Shown: positions 22,402-31,894 of the stretch, piece by piece | Layout: each line of letters opens with the position of its first letter | How positions within the stretch are numbered: the stretch's first letter is position 1 | From: Avanaerovorax sp964442135 | GTDB taxonomy: Bacteria; Bacillota; Clostridia; Peptostreptococcales; Anaerovoracaceae | Assembly: GCA_964442135.1 (NCBI GenBank) | Contig: CAYTYN010000011.1 | Span: 1 to 38,431, forward strand | Length of the DNA stretch: 38,431 nucleotides | Reading direction: 5' to 3' | Position numbers and translations under genes: made by a program | Notes under the pieces: model-generated | The model's input: only the letters and a program-made list of their open reading frames with translations | Told to the model about the DNA's origin: nothing | Databases searched by the model: none

Positions 22402-24837
22402 TTAATTTACATCGTTTCTTGCCAGTATGGCGGCCGGCGGCTTCCTGAGAGTTGAAAACACGGGAAGGAGACCTGCTGTCATATTGAACACGAACACTAT
22501 TCCAAGGCTTATGAGGAATATGCCGGGATTCATCACAAACTGATCCGCTATGTAGCTTACCTTGCATAAACCGTTTATAATGTATGCCATCACGGCCATA
22601 GGAAGTATCGCTGTCAGAGCCGTGACGATGATGATTTCTCCTGCGAACATGGTGTATACATCCTTCTTCTTCAGTCCGATGGCTCTGAGGACGCCGACCT
22701 CTTTCACTCTTGAAAGGAAGGACGCTCTCATCATGAAATATATCTCTATGAGGGAGATTATCAGGATGACTCCCGCCCCTAAGAGGGTCATAACTATCTG
22801 CTTGTATACGGAGTCCACGTATTCCTCTCTGGACTCTTCGTAATTGTCGATGACTCTCACGTTGGACGCCGAAATCTCAGTGTATGCGGCTTCTTTGTCC
22901 TCAGGATAGAGAGTTATATCGCTCATCTCGGAAAGCCTTGAGATAAGCTTAGTGTGATCGGATACATACAGGTAGCCGCCCATGCGGGCGTCGCTGTAGA
23001 AGCCTGATACGATAAGCTTTTCTCCGTTTATTTCCACATCTATTCCGGAACCGATCGGGTAGGTATTACTCAGCTCCTCCGGCACCAGTGCATGGTAATC
23101 GGAAACGGGAGCCTGTCCCGATACTATCTGAATCTCTTCGTTATCCTCTATCAGGCTGTACGCCTTTACCTCCATTCCGAGACCTGTGTCTGAGATTTCT
23201 CCGTACCATTCTTCATCGGTCATCTGATTCACTATTATGTCCATAAGCTCGTCCTTCATGGCGTAGATACACGGACTGCCTGTAGAGGCGACCCCTGTTA
23301 TGGTGTATTCCCTATATCCGATTATCTCAAAGGTTCTTCCCACAAGCTCCCCGTAGCTGTCAACGCCGATGTGGATAGCGTCGCTGTAAACCCTTGCCAC
23401 GAGAATATCCGCTATTTCAGTATCGAGAACCAGTTCAGAGGAGCTCTCCGCCATTCTGCCCTCGATGATAGAGGCCTCTTCTATGGTTTCCACCGCAGCC
23501 ATAGAGCCTCCTATGGTAACTCCCATCCCTGACGACTGGAAATAGTCCCCCAGCGACATGAAGAAGGTCGCCGTCGAATCTCCGGGAAGAGCATAGTATA
23601 TACCCTCCATATCCTCATACCTGCTCAGCTGCTCCTCAGTGAGAGAGCCTGTCTTTATCGTCAGGTAATTTCTGTTTACCGCAAGGAATTTTTCGTCGGC
23701 TATACTGGTTATCCCTGCTATGTTGCTCACAGCGTAGATTGTGAACATGGAGGCTAAGACGAATCCGATGAGGAGTATCCTCTTTATGACCGAGTAGCTT
23801 CGGATTTTACTGAAGCCGGTGCATAGAGAGCTTCCAAGGGTATATACGGAAGTGTATTTAGGGACAAAATCCTCCGCTCCCTCGCAGTTGAAGTCGTAAT
23901 CCTCGTATATATCTCTGGAAAGCTTTTTATAGTGGCCGTCGACTATGTCCATGGACTCAGAGCCGTAGTTCAGAGCCTCATCGGTTTTGACGTAAATATT
24001 GTTATCCTTAATCACTACCCGAATGGATTCCGGCTGTATGTCTCTGTCGCTGTAGTAAGTTATCTTCAGTCCGTCAGGAGACGTCAGTTCTTCCATTACC
24101 GGCATGTCCTTAAGGTATATCCGGTTCTCCAGCCGGTAGTCCAAGTCTTCGTCTGTATGATTTTCCCTGTCGGAAACCACGCGTCCGTCTACGATCTCCA
24201 CCATTCTGTCGGCGTAGAACTCGGCTATATCCCTCTCATGGGTTACCAGAATAACCAGCCTCTTTCTGGATATAGCCTTGATTATGTTCATTATCTCTAT
24301 GGTATTGCGGCTGTCTAGGTTTCCCGTCGGCTCGTCGGCTATGATTATCTTCGGATCCTTGACTATGGCTCTCGCTATTCCTACCCTCTGCCGCTCCCCT
24401 CCGGAAAGGGCTTTCACCGGACGGTTTCTGTATTTGTCTATGCCAAGGCGGCTTAAGACCGACATAACTCTTTTCGATATATCGTCTTTATCCTTTATCC
24501 CTATCATCTTCAGGACTATGGCTACATTGTCGAACACTGTGCTGTCTTCGAGAAGGTTATAGTTTTGGAAGATATATCCAATGCTCGTGTTCCTCAGCTC
24601 GTCCCGCTTGGATTCTGACCGTCGGGTCATCCTTTCCCCGTCTATGAAGATATCCCCCTTGTCCACTTTGTCCAGGCCGCCTATGGCGTTTAGGAGAGTG
24701 GTCTTTCCACAGCCTGAGTTTCCTAAGAATACGACCAATCCTGAATCTCCCAGCTCGATACCGGTATGATCGATGGCGCGTATCTCGTTGCTCTTCTTCC
24801 TATTGAAATACTTTTCTACACCGTTAAGCTTTATCAT
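22402..24837 (-). CDS. MacB/FtsX-type ABC protein with fused ATPase (second of pair)
   Basis: An 811-residue protein. Residues 1 to about 225 are the ATPase: Walker A GNSGCGKTTLL, signature LSGGERQRVGIARAI, Walker B IIIADEPTGNLDS, switch His in LVTHERD. A linker of about 120 residues leads to TM1 (about 350-372), a large extracytoplasmic part of about 300 residues, and three C-terminal helices of the FtsX type (about 685-800). MacB-type proteins do not usually pump across the membrane but pass force to an outside domain. It starts three bases after the stop of the partner gene, so a heterodimer is likely. Confidence 0.9.
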   Translation of the reverse strand: MIKLNGVEKYFNRKKSNEIRAIDHTGIELGDSGLVVFLGNSGCGKTTLLNAIGGLDKVDKGDIFIDGERMTRRSESKRDELRNTSIGYIFQNYNLLEDSTVFDNVAIVLKMIGIKDKDDISKRVMSVLSRLGIDKYRNRPVKALSGGERQRVGIARAIVKDPKIIIADEPTGNLDSRNTIEIMNIIKAISRKRLVILVTHERDIAEFYADRMVEIVDGRVVSDRENHTDEDLDYRLENRIYLKDMPVMEELTSPDGLKITYYSDRDIQPESIRVVIKDNNIYVKTDEALNYGSESMDIVDGHYKKLSRDIYEDYDFNCEGAEDFVPKYTSVYTLGSSLCTGFSKIRSYSVIKRILLIGFVLASMFTIYAVSNIAGITSIADEKFLAVNRNYLTIKTGSLTEEQLSRYEDMEGIYYALPGDSTATFFMSLGDYFQSSGMGVTIGGSMAAVETIEEASIIEGRMAESSSELVLDTEIADILVARVYSDAIHIGVDSYGELVGRTFEIIGYREYTITGVASTGSPCIYAMKDELMDIIVNQMTDEEWYGEISDTGLGMEVKAYSLIEDNEEIQIVSGQAPVSDYHALVPEELSNTYPIGSGIDVEINGEKLIVSGFYSDARMGGYLYVSDHTKLISRLSEMSDITLYPEDKEAAYTEISASNVRVIDNYEESREEYVDSVYKQIVMTLLGAGVILIISLIEIYFMMRASFLSRVKEVGVLRAIGLKKKDVYTMFAGEIIIVTALTAILPMAVMAYIINGLCKVSYIADQFVMNPGIFLISLGIVFVFNMTAGLLPVFSTLRKPPAAILARNDVN

Positions 24838-24840
24838 GCT

Positions 24841-27102
24841 CTACACCTCCTCTCTGTGGGCGTTCATAGCCGTCTTTTTAAACATCTGCCCCGAGTTCCT
24901 TTCGGCAAGGAGCACCGAAATCAGGCAAAGTATGGCGTACAGCACCAGATAATCCCAAGGATCTATGTATCGGGCCAGAGATATCAGCAGGGCAGGAGGC
25001 CGGTATACCTCTGCCGCCGCGCCTGCCACCGACGCCGCCAATACGAAGAAGGCTATGTTGAAGATTATGAACATCTCCCACCTTATCAGGGCGGCGCAGT
25101 TTTTCTTCGTCGCACCCAACATTCTCGATATGGAGTAGTAGGAATTTCTCGACTTAAATATGAGCTTTATGATGAAGTAGCTGACAAAGAAGAGCACCGC
25201 CAGAACCCCGATCAGGACAATGGCCCTGAAGGTATTCATTATAGCCGTTGTGGAGGCCTCATAGCTGGTGTATGCCTGATATATATAGAAGGCGGTGAAT
25301 CCCGCCGCCTCTATGGCTTCGGCTACATCTGCCCCGTATCTCGCGTCTTCAACGAATACGCTGGCCTGATAGTGAACGTCCCCAAACAGCTTTTCGTAGT
25401 CTGCTCTGCTTATATATATATTTCCCGCTACGCTGTCGTAGTCGCTTACCCCGACTACGGCGGATACGTTTTGCTGATTATAGGTTCCGGATATGTTCAG
25501 ATCCACACCCTTAGTCTCGAATGGATTGGTCGCCTGCAGGGTCAGCTCTGTGGCCTTGGTGTAGCCGTTTCCTCCGATATAGGCCATATCCTCGGGAATC
25601 AGTATCTCTCCCTCTTCCATGGATGAACCTACCGTCAGGTTGAAATACCCGTAGTTACTGTAGGTCACTATCTTGTCCCCTATGAGTATCTCCAAGTCGG
25701 AGCTTTCCGCCACCTTATCCATCTCCAAATCCCGCAGCTTATCCTCAGTCATACCGATGATTCCGTCAGTCCATTCTGTGCTTTCTTCGAGGAATTCCTT
25801 CACTTCCTCCGTCAGATAGCCGTATCCGACTATGATCATATCGGACAATTCCGTTCCCATACTGTAATCGTAGGCGTTTAGAGACTGTTCCAGGCTTGAC
25901 TCCATCATGGAATCGGAAATATAAGCGTCCTCCTCATCGAAGAGGAATATAATCTCGTCGTCCTTCTCCGGCATCCTGCCTGCTGCCAGCATGCTCTCGT
26001 AATCGGACGCCTTCGCCGCAAAAGCGGATATGTAGTATTCCATGCTCTCGCCGTATAATCCTATAGGCATGTCCAGAAGTATATCCTCTCTCTCCAGGAA
26101 TTTAACGTGATCCAATGCCAGCAGCTTTTCGTAATCACTTTCCGTGAACAGAGTTCTGTCTTCCTTAGTCACTTCTATTCTGTCCGCCCTGGCTTCGGTA
26201 AAATAGTAGGTGTAACCCAAGCCTGAGGTTACGCTTCCCTGACTTTTAAAGCTGGAATATGCCATGAATGTTCCGTTGCAGATAAACAGGAACACGAAGA
26301 AAAGCAAAAGGAACTTAGCGGGCAGATTGAAGGTGTTTCGCATTCCCAGTCGAAAGGTGCTGCCAAGGGACAGCTGACCCGGTGTATTAGCCTCCCTTTG
26401 CCATTCACCCTCTTCAACCTCCTGTTTCCCGGTTTTCTTATCCTCCACCACCTTCCCATCGTGCATGGTGATCTTTCTGGTCACATATGGCTCTACCTGA
26501 TCGTAGTTATGAGTTACCACTATTATCAGTTTATCCTGAGAAACGTCGTGAAGAAGCTCTATTACGTCGGCTGCGGATCTGCTGTCCAAATTCCCCGTCG
26601 GTTCGTCCGCAACGATAATAGGGGTCTCCCTCGCCAAGGCTCTGGCTATGGCCACTCTCTGCTTCTGTCCCCCTGAAAGCTTAGACGCCTTCGTCCTTTC
26701 ATAATCCGAAAGTCCAACCCTGGCTATTATGCTCTTCACCTTGTCCTCTATCTCATCTTTTCTGTATCCGGCCAGAAGGAGCACCAGCTCCACGTTCTGG
26801 TAGACTGTATAGCTGTTGATGAGATTGAAGGTCTGAAATATGTTTCCTATGTACTTTTTTCTGTATTCCTCCATATCCTGACCGGAAAATCCTGAGGTAG
26901 GCCTTCCCTCTATGTACATTTCTCCCTCTTCGAAGGAATCCAGTCCTGATATTACGTTTAACAGGGTGGTCTTTCCGCTTCCGCTCTCCCCTGTGATGGC
27001 GACGAATTCGCCTCGGCGGAATTCCAGATTTACTTTAGAAAACCCCGACGATACTACGCCCCCTGCCGAATAAAATTTTGATACCCGTTCTAACTTAAGC
27101 AT
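24841..27102 (-). CDS. MacB/FtsX-type ABC protein with fused ATPase (first of pair)
   Basis: A 753-residue protein with the same order as its partner: ATPase (Walker A GESGSGKTTLL, signature LSGGQKQRVAIARAL, Walker B IIVADEPTGNLDS, switch His in VVTHNYD), TM1 (about 258-280), an acidic extracytoplasmic domain of about 340 residues, and three C-terminal helices starting near residue 625. The soluble domains of the two proteins differ strongly. The substrate is unknown; antimicrobial peptide resistance or lipoprotein-related work are possibilities. The promoter upstream carries repeated sites that suggest inducible expression. Confidence 0.9.
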   Translation of the reverse strand: MLKLERVSKFYSAGGVVSSGFSKVNLEFRRGEFVAITGESGSGKTTLLNVISGLDSFEEGEMYIEGRPTSGFSGQDMEEYRKKYIGNIFQTFNLINSYTVYQNVELVLLLAGYRKDEIEDKVKSIIARVGLSDYERTKASKLSGGQKQRVAIARALARETPIIVADEPTGNLDSRSAADVIELLHDVSQDKLIIVVTHNYDQVEPYVTRKITMHDGKVVEDKKTGKQEVEEGEWQREANTPGQLSLGSTFRLGMRNTFNLPAKFLLLFFVFLFICNGTFMAYSSFKSQGSVTSGLGYTYYFTEARADRIEVTKEDRTLFTESDYEKLLALDHVKFLEREDILLDMPIGLYGESMEYYISAFAAKASDYESMLAAGRMPEKDDEIIFLFDEEDAYISDSMMESSLEQSLNAYDYSMGTELSDMIIVGYGYLTEEVKEFLEESTEWTDGIIGMTEDKLRDLEMDKVAESSDLEILIGDKIVTYSNYGYFNLTVGSSMEEGEILIPEDMAYIGGNGYTKATELTLQATNPFETKGVDLNISGTYNQQNVSAVVGVSDYDSVAGNIYISRADYEKLFGDVHYQASVFVEDARYGADVAEAIEAAGFTAFYIYQAYTSYEASTTAIMNTFRAIVLIGVLAVLFFVSYFIIKLIFKSRNSYYSISRMLGATKKNCAALIRWEMFIIFNIAFFVLAASVAGAAAEVYRPPALLISLARYIDPWDYLVLYAILCLISVLLAERNSGQMFKKTAMNAHREEV

Positions 27103-27159
27103 ATCATTTCCCTTCCAACATACACCGGGCAGATTTACCCTTTTGTCTAACTCTGCACT

Positions 27160-27188
27160 ATTGTATCTATCATGAACTGAGAAGTCAA
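27160..27188 (-). promoter_or_regulatory. Promoter of the MacB-like operon
   Basis: On the minus strand TTGACT (27183-27188), a 17-base spacer and TACAAT (27160-27165), 57 bases upstream of the start codon. Confidence 0.7.
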
Positions 27189-27202
27189 TGTATATGTCTC
27201 AA

Positions 27203-27241
27203 CATTAAGAATTCTTAATACACTCGTAAGAATTCCGTAAG
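27203..27241 (-). promoter_or_regulatory. Four 11-base-spaced half-sites containing a 16-base palindrome
   Basis: CATTAAG, CTTAATA, CGTAAGA and CGTAAGA start at 27203, 27214, 27225 and 27236, an exact 11-base period. The palindrome ATTAAGAATTCTTAAT (27204-27219) is part of it. The array lies just upstream of the -35, which suits an activator of the OmpR family; a symmetric dimer on the palindrome is an alternative. Confidence 0.55.
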
Positions 27242-27271
27242 ATGTTCCGGGGGCGGCAGAGTTTATTTCAT

Positions 27272-27313
27272 CATAAAAGAGGCTGCGGCGCAGGTTTCCC
27301 GCGCCGCAGCCTC
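27272..27313 (-). terminator. Terminator of the SPFH-NfeD operon
   Basis: A perfect 13-bp GC-rich stem joins 27279-27291 with 27301-27313 around a 9-base loop; on the minus strand it is followed by TTTTATGA. It lies 51 bases after the SPFH stop codon. Confidence 0.85.
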
Positions 27314-27363
27314 CGGCATATCATTTTCATTTATATCTCCTCGAATAACATTGCGCCCGCATG

Positions 27364-28299
27364 TTATCCTTCCTTGACCACTTCCGTAATGGCCTTCGCC
27401 ATGCCCGCCAGTCCCTGAATCTCGGACGGGATAATAATCTTGGTCGCCTGTCCGTCTGCCGCCTTGGCAAAGGCTTCCAGACTCTTCAGCTGCAAGACCG
27501 CGCTGTCTGCGTTGGCGTCTTTCAGCATCCTCAGGCCGTCCGCATTGGCCTGCTGAACCTTCAGAATCGCCTGCGCCTGGCCTTCCGCCTCACGAATCAT
27601 GGCTTCCTTCTTCGCCTCTGCCCGTAGGATGGCCGCTTCCTTTTCCGCCTGCGCGTCCAGAATCGCTGACTCCTTGTTTCCCTCGGCTACCAGAATCGTG
27701 GATTTCTTCTCGCCCTCCGCACGGAGAATCGCTTCACGGCGCTCCCGCTCTGCCTTCATCTGCTTCTCCATGGCGTCCTGAATTGCCGCCGGCGGAATGA
27801 TATTCTTCAGCTCCACCCGGTTTACCTTGATACCCCAAGGGTCGGTAGCTACGTCGAGAGAAGATCTCATCTTCGTATTGATCACTTCACGGGAGGTCAG
27901 CGTCTGATCCAGCTCCAGCTCACCGATGATATTACGCAGGGTGGTGGACGTCAGGTTCTCGATAGCCATAATCGGATTATCTACGCCGTAGGCGAACAGC
28001 TTCGGGTCTGTGATCTGGAAGAACACCACCGTATCGATACGCATGGTTACATTATCCTTCGTAATCACCGGCTGGGGATCGAAGTCCGCTACCTGCTCCT
28101 TCAGAGAAACACGCTTTGCCACACGGTCGATAAGCGGAGCCTTGAAATGAATTCCCACTCCCCAAGTTCCCATATACGCGCCGAGCCGCTCTACTACGAA
28201 CGCCTCTGCCTGGGGCACAATCCTGATACAGGAAGACAGAATCATCAGAACAAAAATAATCAGAATAATTATTAGTACGGTACCTATTAACTGCGGCAT
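27364..28299 (-). CDS. SPFH/Band 7 membrane protein (stomatin-, QmcA-like)
   Basis: A 311-residue protein with one N-terminal membrane helix (about 4-24), the Band 7 domain (about 25-185; VPQAEAFVVERLGAY, ITKDNVTMRIDTVVFFQI, GELELDQTLTSREVIN), and a long Ala/Glu/Lys/Arg-rich coiled coil (about 190-260, many repeats of the type AEREAI and AEKEAAIL). The C-terminus has the conserved hydrophobic patch with IIIPSE. Such proteins form large rings in membrane microdomains. It is three bases downstream of the NfeD gene, its usual partner. Confidence 0.94.
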   Translation of the reverse strand: MPQLIGTVLIIILIIFVLMILSSCIRIVPQAEAFVVERLGAYMGTWGVGIHFKAPLIDRVAKRVSLKEQVADFDPQPVITKDNVTMRIDTVVFFQITDPKLFAYGVDNPIMAIENLTSTTLRNIIGELELDQTLTSREVINTKMRSSLDVATDPWGIKVNRVELKNIIPPAAIQDAMEKQMKAERERREAILRAEGEKKSTILVAEGNKESAILDAQAEKEAAILRAEAKKEAMIREAEGQAQAILKVQQANADGLRMLKDANADSAVLQLKSLEAFAKAADGQATKIIIPSEIQGLAGMAKAITEVVKEG

Positions 28300-28302
28300 A
28301 TA

Positions 28303-28743
28303 TCAGCCCTCCTTCTTTATTTTTACAATCAGCTTTACGCCCTGTACCTCGGTGATTTCCACATGAGTGCCCTCGGGTATTTTCACGGAATCATCGGCTG
28401 AACGCGCTGTCCAGGTCAACCCGTTCACCACAGCTTCTCCCTGCCCCTCCGGATTGGAAACCTCGGATGTGACTACAGCCGTCTTTCCGATCAGGCTGTC
28501 CACATTGGTCCTTACCTTTTTCTGGCTGTTAAAATAGCGCAGAGCCCAAGGCCGTGTACAGAACAGCAGTATCAGAGAAACCACACAGAACGCCGCCCAC
28601 TGGAAAACGGGCCGCACGTCCAGCATGGAAAGAATGAAGCCTGCCAGAGCGCCTCCGGCGAACCAGATCGACGTAAGCCCAAGGGTAACGATTTCCAGCA
28701 CAACCAGCCCAATGATCAAAATCAGCCAGAAAACTGCATTCAT
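28303..28743 (-). CDS. NfeD-family membrane protein
   Basis: A 146-residue short-type NfeD protein. Two or three hydrophobic helices lie in residues 3-75, followed by the C-terminal OB-fold (about 85-143) with LIGKTAVVTSEV, GEAVVNGLTWTARS and EGTHVEITEVQGVKLIVK. NfeD partners with SPFH proteins of the stomatin type. It is the first gene of the operon and precedes the SPFH gene by three bases. The protease domain of long NfeD proteins is absent. Confidence 0.92.
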   Translation of the reverse strand: MNAVFWLILIIGLVVLEIVTLGLTSIWFAGGALAGFILSMLDVRPVFQWAAFCVVSLILLFCTRPWALRYFNSQKKVRTNVDSLIGKTAVVTSEVSNPEGQGEAVVNGLTWTARSADDSVKIPEGTHVEITEVQGVKLIVKIKKEG

Positions 28744-28777
28744 ACCTCTCTCTCCTTTCCTTCCCGAACTTACGACT

Positions 28778-28806
28778 AATATACTATAACTCCCGCCTGA
28801 TTACAA
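28778..28806 (-). promoter_or_regulatory. Promoter of the NfeD-SPFH operon
   Basis: On the minus strand TTGTAA (28801-28806), a 17-base spacer and TATATT (28778-28783), 35 bases before the NfeD start codon. Confidence 0.7.
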
Positions 28807-28841
28807 GCAGAGTTTCCGCTCGGGAGCATGAGCTGATCTAC

Positions 28842-28969
28842 AATCGCCGTCCAAANNNNNNNNNNNNNNNNNNNNNNNNNNNNNNNNNNNNNNNNNNNNN
28901 NNNNNNNNNNNNNNNNNNNNNNNNNNNNNNNNNNNNNNNNNNNNNNNNNNNNNNNAATCGCCGTCCAAA
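28842..28969. other. Assembly gap of 100 Ns with the same 14 bases on both sides
   Basis: Ns fill 28856-28955, exactly 100, the default scaffold gap. AATCGCCGTCCAAA ends the left contig (28842-28855) and begins the right one (28956-28969). The true gap may be zero or hold a repeat. Nothing can be said about genes inside it. Confidence 0.97.
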
Positions 28970-29009
28970 AATTTCACGGCAGCTTGACGGGTCAGATGTT
29001 CTTAAAAAA

Positions 29010-29038
29010 TTGAATTATGTCTTCTCTAATGATATAAT
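29010..29038 (+). promoter_or_regulatory. purB promoter
   Basis: TTGAAT (29010-29015), a 17-base spacer and TATAAT (29033-29038), 49 bases before the purB start codon. No purine riboswitch or PurR box was recognised between the gap and the gene. Confidence 0.75.
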
Positions 29039-29087
29039 CAGAAATTGTCTAAGAGATTATCACCTGCCGGTACATTAGGAGGAATAT

Positions 29088-30521
29088 ATGTCAAACACCA
29101 ACTACACCAGCGCCCTCTCGGAAAGATATCCCAGCAGGGAAATGCAGTACATCTTTTCTCCTGAGATGAAGTTCAGGACATGGAGGAGGCTGTGGATCGC
29201 TCTTGCGGAATCCGAAATGGAGCTGGGACTTCCCATAACCCAAGGTCAGATAGATCAGCTGAAGGCCCATCAGGATGACATAAATTATGATGTAGCCCGG
29301 GCTCGTGAGAAGGAGGTTCGCCACGATGTGATGAGCCATGTCTACGCCTACGGCTGTCAATGTCCTGACGCTAAGGGGATCATCCACCTGGGAGCCACGT
29401 CCTGCTACGTCGGCGATAACACTGATATGATAGTGATGAAGGAGGGGCTCCTTCTCATCAGGAGGAAGCTGATAAATACCATAGCCTCCCTTGCCGATTT
29501 TGCGGAAGAATATAAGGACATGCCGACTTTGGCATATACCCACTACCAGGCCGCTCAGCCTACCACCGTGGGTAAAAGGGCCACTCTGTGGCTGAACGAT
29601 TTAGTCATGGATCTCGGCGACCTTGACTACGTCCTTTCCACTCTGAAGCTTCTGGGTTCTAAAGGCACTACGGGGACCCAAGCGTCCTTTATGGAGCTGT
29701 TCGACGGAGATCAGGAAAAATGTAAGCTCCTCGATAAAAAAATCGCCGAGAAGATGGGATTCGACGGATGCTACCCTGTATCCGGACAGACCTACTCCAG
29801 AAAGGCGGACAGCAGAGTTCTTAACGTCCTCTCCGGCATCGCCCAGTCAGCCCATAAGTTCTCCAACGATATAAGGCTTCTCCAACACATGAAGGAGATA
29901 GAGGAGCCGTTCGAGAAGCACCAAATCGGTTCGTCGGCTATGGCATATAAGAGGAATCCCATGCGCTCGGAGAGGATGGCGTCCCTCGCCAATTACGTCA
30001 TCACTGACGCTCTGAATCCGGCCATCACCGCTTCCACCCAGTGGTTCGAAAGAACCCTCGACGACTCGGCCAATAAGAGGATATCCGTCAGCGAGGCCTT
30101 CCTCGCCACCGACGGCATCCTGGAGCTGTATATGAACGTTTCCAAGGGATTGGTGGTATATCCCAAGGTTATCGAGGCTCATCTCATGGCGGAGCTTCCG
30201 TTTATGGCTACGGAAAACATTATGATGGACGCTGTAAAGGCCGGAGGAGACCGGCAGGAGCTTCACGAGAGAATCAGGGTTCATTCCATGGAAGCGGGAA
30301 AAACGGTGAAGGAGCAGGGGAAGGCCAATGACCTTCTCGACAGAATAGCGGCGGACCCGGTCTTTAACGTAAGCCGTGAGGCTCTGGACAGGGTCATGAA
30401 GCCTGAAAGCTACGTGGGAAGGGCTCCCGAGCAGACGGCGGAGTACCTTAAGGACGTCATCGAGCCTATACTGGAAGAAAACCGAGGCCTTCTTGGCGTG
30501 GAGGCGGAGATAAACGTATAA
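29088..30521 (+). CDS. purB: Adenylosuccinate lyase
   Basis: A 477-residue enzyme of the fumarase/aspartase superfamily. It cleaves SAICAR and adenylosuccinate, releasing fumarate, in purine synthesis. Visible marks are HDVMSHVYAYG, IHLGATSCYVGDN, TYTHYQ-type segment AYTHYQAAQPTT, and the family signature SSAMAYKRNPMRSE, which holds the flexible catalytic Ser loop. Its length is that of the long PurB type. AGGAGG precedes the ATG. purA follows after 23 bases, so the two steps from IMP to AMP are encoded together. Confidence 0.97.
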   Translation: MSNTNYTSALSERYPSREMQYIFSPEMKFRTWRRLWIALAESEMELGLPITQGQIDQLKAHQDDINYDVARAREKEVRHDVMSHVYAYGCQCPDAKGIIHLGATSCYVGDNTDMIVMKEGLLLIRRKLINTIASLADFAEEYKDMPTLAYTHYQAAQPTTVGKRATLWLNDLVMDLGDLDYVLSTLKLLGSKGTTGTQASFMELFDGDQEKCKLLDKKIAEKMGFDGCYPVSGQTYSRKADSRVLNVLSGIAQSAHKFSNDIRLLQHMKEIEEPFEKHQIGSSAMAYKRNPMRSERMASLANYVITDALNPAITASTQWFERTLDDSANKRISVSEAFLATDGILELYMNVSKGLVVYPKVIEAHLMAELPFMATENIMMDAVKAGGDRQELHERIRVHSMEAGKTVKEQGKANDLLDRIAADPVFNVSREALDRVMKPESYVGRAPEQTAEYLKDVIEPILEENRGLLGVEAEINV

Positions 30522-30544
30522 CTCAGCAGTTAGGAGGAAGATAT

Positions 30545-31834
30545 ATGGTTAAAGCAATTGTCGGCGCCAACTGGGGCGACGAAGGAAAGGGAAAGATCAC
30601 TGACGTTTTGGCCTGTGAAAGCGATATTGTAGTCCGGTTCCAGGGCGGGAGCAACGCAGGTCACACTATAAAAAACGACTACGGCAAATTCGCTCTTCAC
30701 ATGCTTCCGTCGGGAGTTTTCAACAGCCACACCACTAACGTGCTGGGAAACGGTGTGGTTCTCAACATTCCGTTTCTCGTCAAAGAGCTTAAGTCTCTGG
30801 AAGAGGACGGGGTGCCGGCGCCCAAGCTTCTGGTGTCGGACAGAGCCCAAGTCGTCATGCCCTATCACATTTTGTTGGACGAATACGAGGAGGAACGACT
30901 TGGCGGAAAGTCCTTCGGCTCGACTAAGTCAGGCATAGCTCCCTGCTACTCCGATAAGTACGCCAAAATCGGCTTTCAGGTTCACCAGCTCTTCATGGAC
31001 GACCACAGCCTTAGGGAAAAGATAGATAACATCTGCACCCTGAAGAACACTCTCATCACCTGTCTCTATAAAAAGCCTGCTCTGAATCCCGATGAGATAT
31101 TCAGAACCGTCAGGGAGTATGCCGAAATGGTAAGGCCTTACGTCTGCGATACGTCAGCCTTCCTGTACGACGCCTACAAAGCCGGCAAGGACATTTTGCT
31201 GGAGGGTCAGCTGGGCGCTATGAAGGATACCGACCACGGCATTTATCCCATGGTCACCTCTTCATCTACTCTGGCGGGCTTCGGAGCCATCGGGGCGGGA
31301 CTTCCGTCCTACGCCATAACCGATGTTTTAGCCGTTGTAAAGGCCTATTCTTCCGCTGTGGGAGCCGGCGCCTTTGTGAGCGAAATATTCGGAGACGAGG
31401 CCGAAGAGCTTAGAAAAAGAGGAGGAGACGGCGGGGAGTACGGCGCCACCACGGGAAGACCGAGGAGAGTGGGCTGGCTCGACGCCGTTGCCACGAAATA
31501 CGGTTGCAGGCTACAGGGAGCTACTCAGGTGGCTCTGACAGTAGTGGATCCTCTGGGATATCTGGACGAGATACCTGTATGCACCCAATATGAGATCGAC
31601 GGCGAAGTAACCGACGTATTTCCTAACACCACCGCTTTAGAACGGGCAAAGCCTGTATATAAAATGCTGCCCGGCTGGAGGTGCGACATAAGAGGAATCA
31701 GGAAATATGAGGATCTTCCCGAAGAGTGCCGGAATTATGTGGATGAGGTCGAAAGACTGATCGGTTTCCCCATAACCATGATTTCCAATGGCCCGGGCAG
31801 AAATGAGGTCATTGCCCGCAAGCCTCTCATATGA
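30545..31834 (+). CDS. purA: Adenylosuccinate synthetase
   Basis: A 429-residue enzyme of standard length. It joins IMP and aspartate with GTP to give adenylosuccinate. The N-terminal loop GANWGDEGKGKITD carries the catalytic Asp, QGGSNAGHT follows, then FGSTKSGIAPCYSDK, LLEGQLGAMKDTDHG and the GTP-binding TTGRPRRVGW. One deviation: the family usually has LFEGAQGTLLDIDHGTYP where this has LLEGQLGAMKDTDHGIYP, a variant seen in some clostridia. AGGAGG precedes the start. It is in one operon with purB. Confidence 0.97.
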   Translation: MVKAIVGANWGDEGKGKITDVLACESDIVVRFQGGSNAGHTIKNDYGKFALHMLPSGVFNSHTTNVLGNGVVLNIPFLVKELKSLEEDGVPAPKLLVSDRAQVVMPYHILLDEYEEERLGGKSFGSTKSGIAPCYSDKYAKIGFQVHQLFMDDHSLREKIDNICTLKNTLITCLYKKPALNPDEIFRTVREYAEMVRPYVCDTSAFLYDAYKAGKDILLEGQLGAMKDTDHGIYPMVTSSSTLAGFGAIGAGLPSYAITDVLAVVKAYSSAVGAGAFVSEIFGDEAEELRKRGGDGGEYGATTGRPRRVGWLDAVATKYGCRLQGATQVALTVVDPLGYLDEIPVCTQYEIDGEVTDVFPNTTALERAKPVYKMLPGWRCDIRGIRKYEDLPEECRNYVDEVERLIGFPITMISNGPGRNEVIARKPLI

Positions 31835-31840
31835 TATAAT
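31812..31840 (+). promoter_or_regulatory. Promoter for alr inside the end of purA
   Basis: TTGCCC (31812-31817), a 17-base spacer and TATAAT (31835-31840). The -10 directly follows the purA stop, so alr can be made apart from the purine genes. Confidence 0.6.
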
Positions 31841-31894
31841 TGTTTCCGCGGATATTCGCATAGAAAATTGACAGATGAAAGAAGGTTCACAGTA

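Noticed and set aside
24766..25626. A 286-codon open frame on the plus strand
   Set aside because: It lies antisense to the MacB-like genes, has no binding site and its composition mirrors the real frame.
28970..29087. Purine riboswitch or PurR box before purB
   Set aside because: The visible leader is short and has no matching conserved core; the sequence left of it is hidden by the gap.
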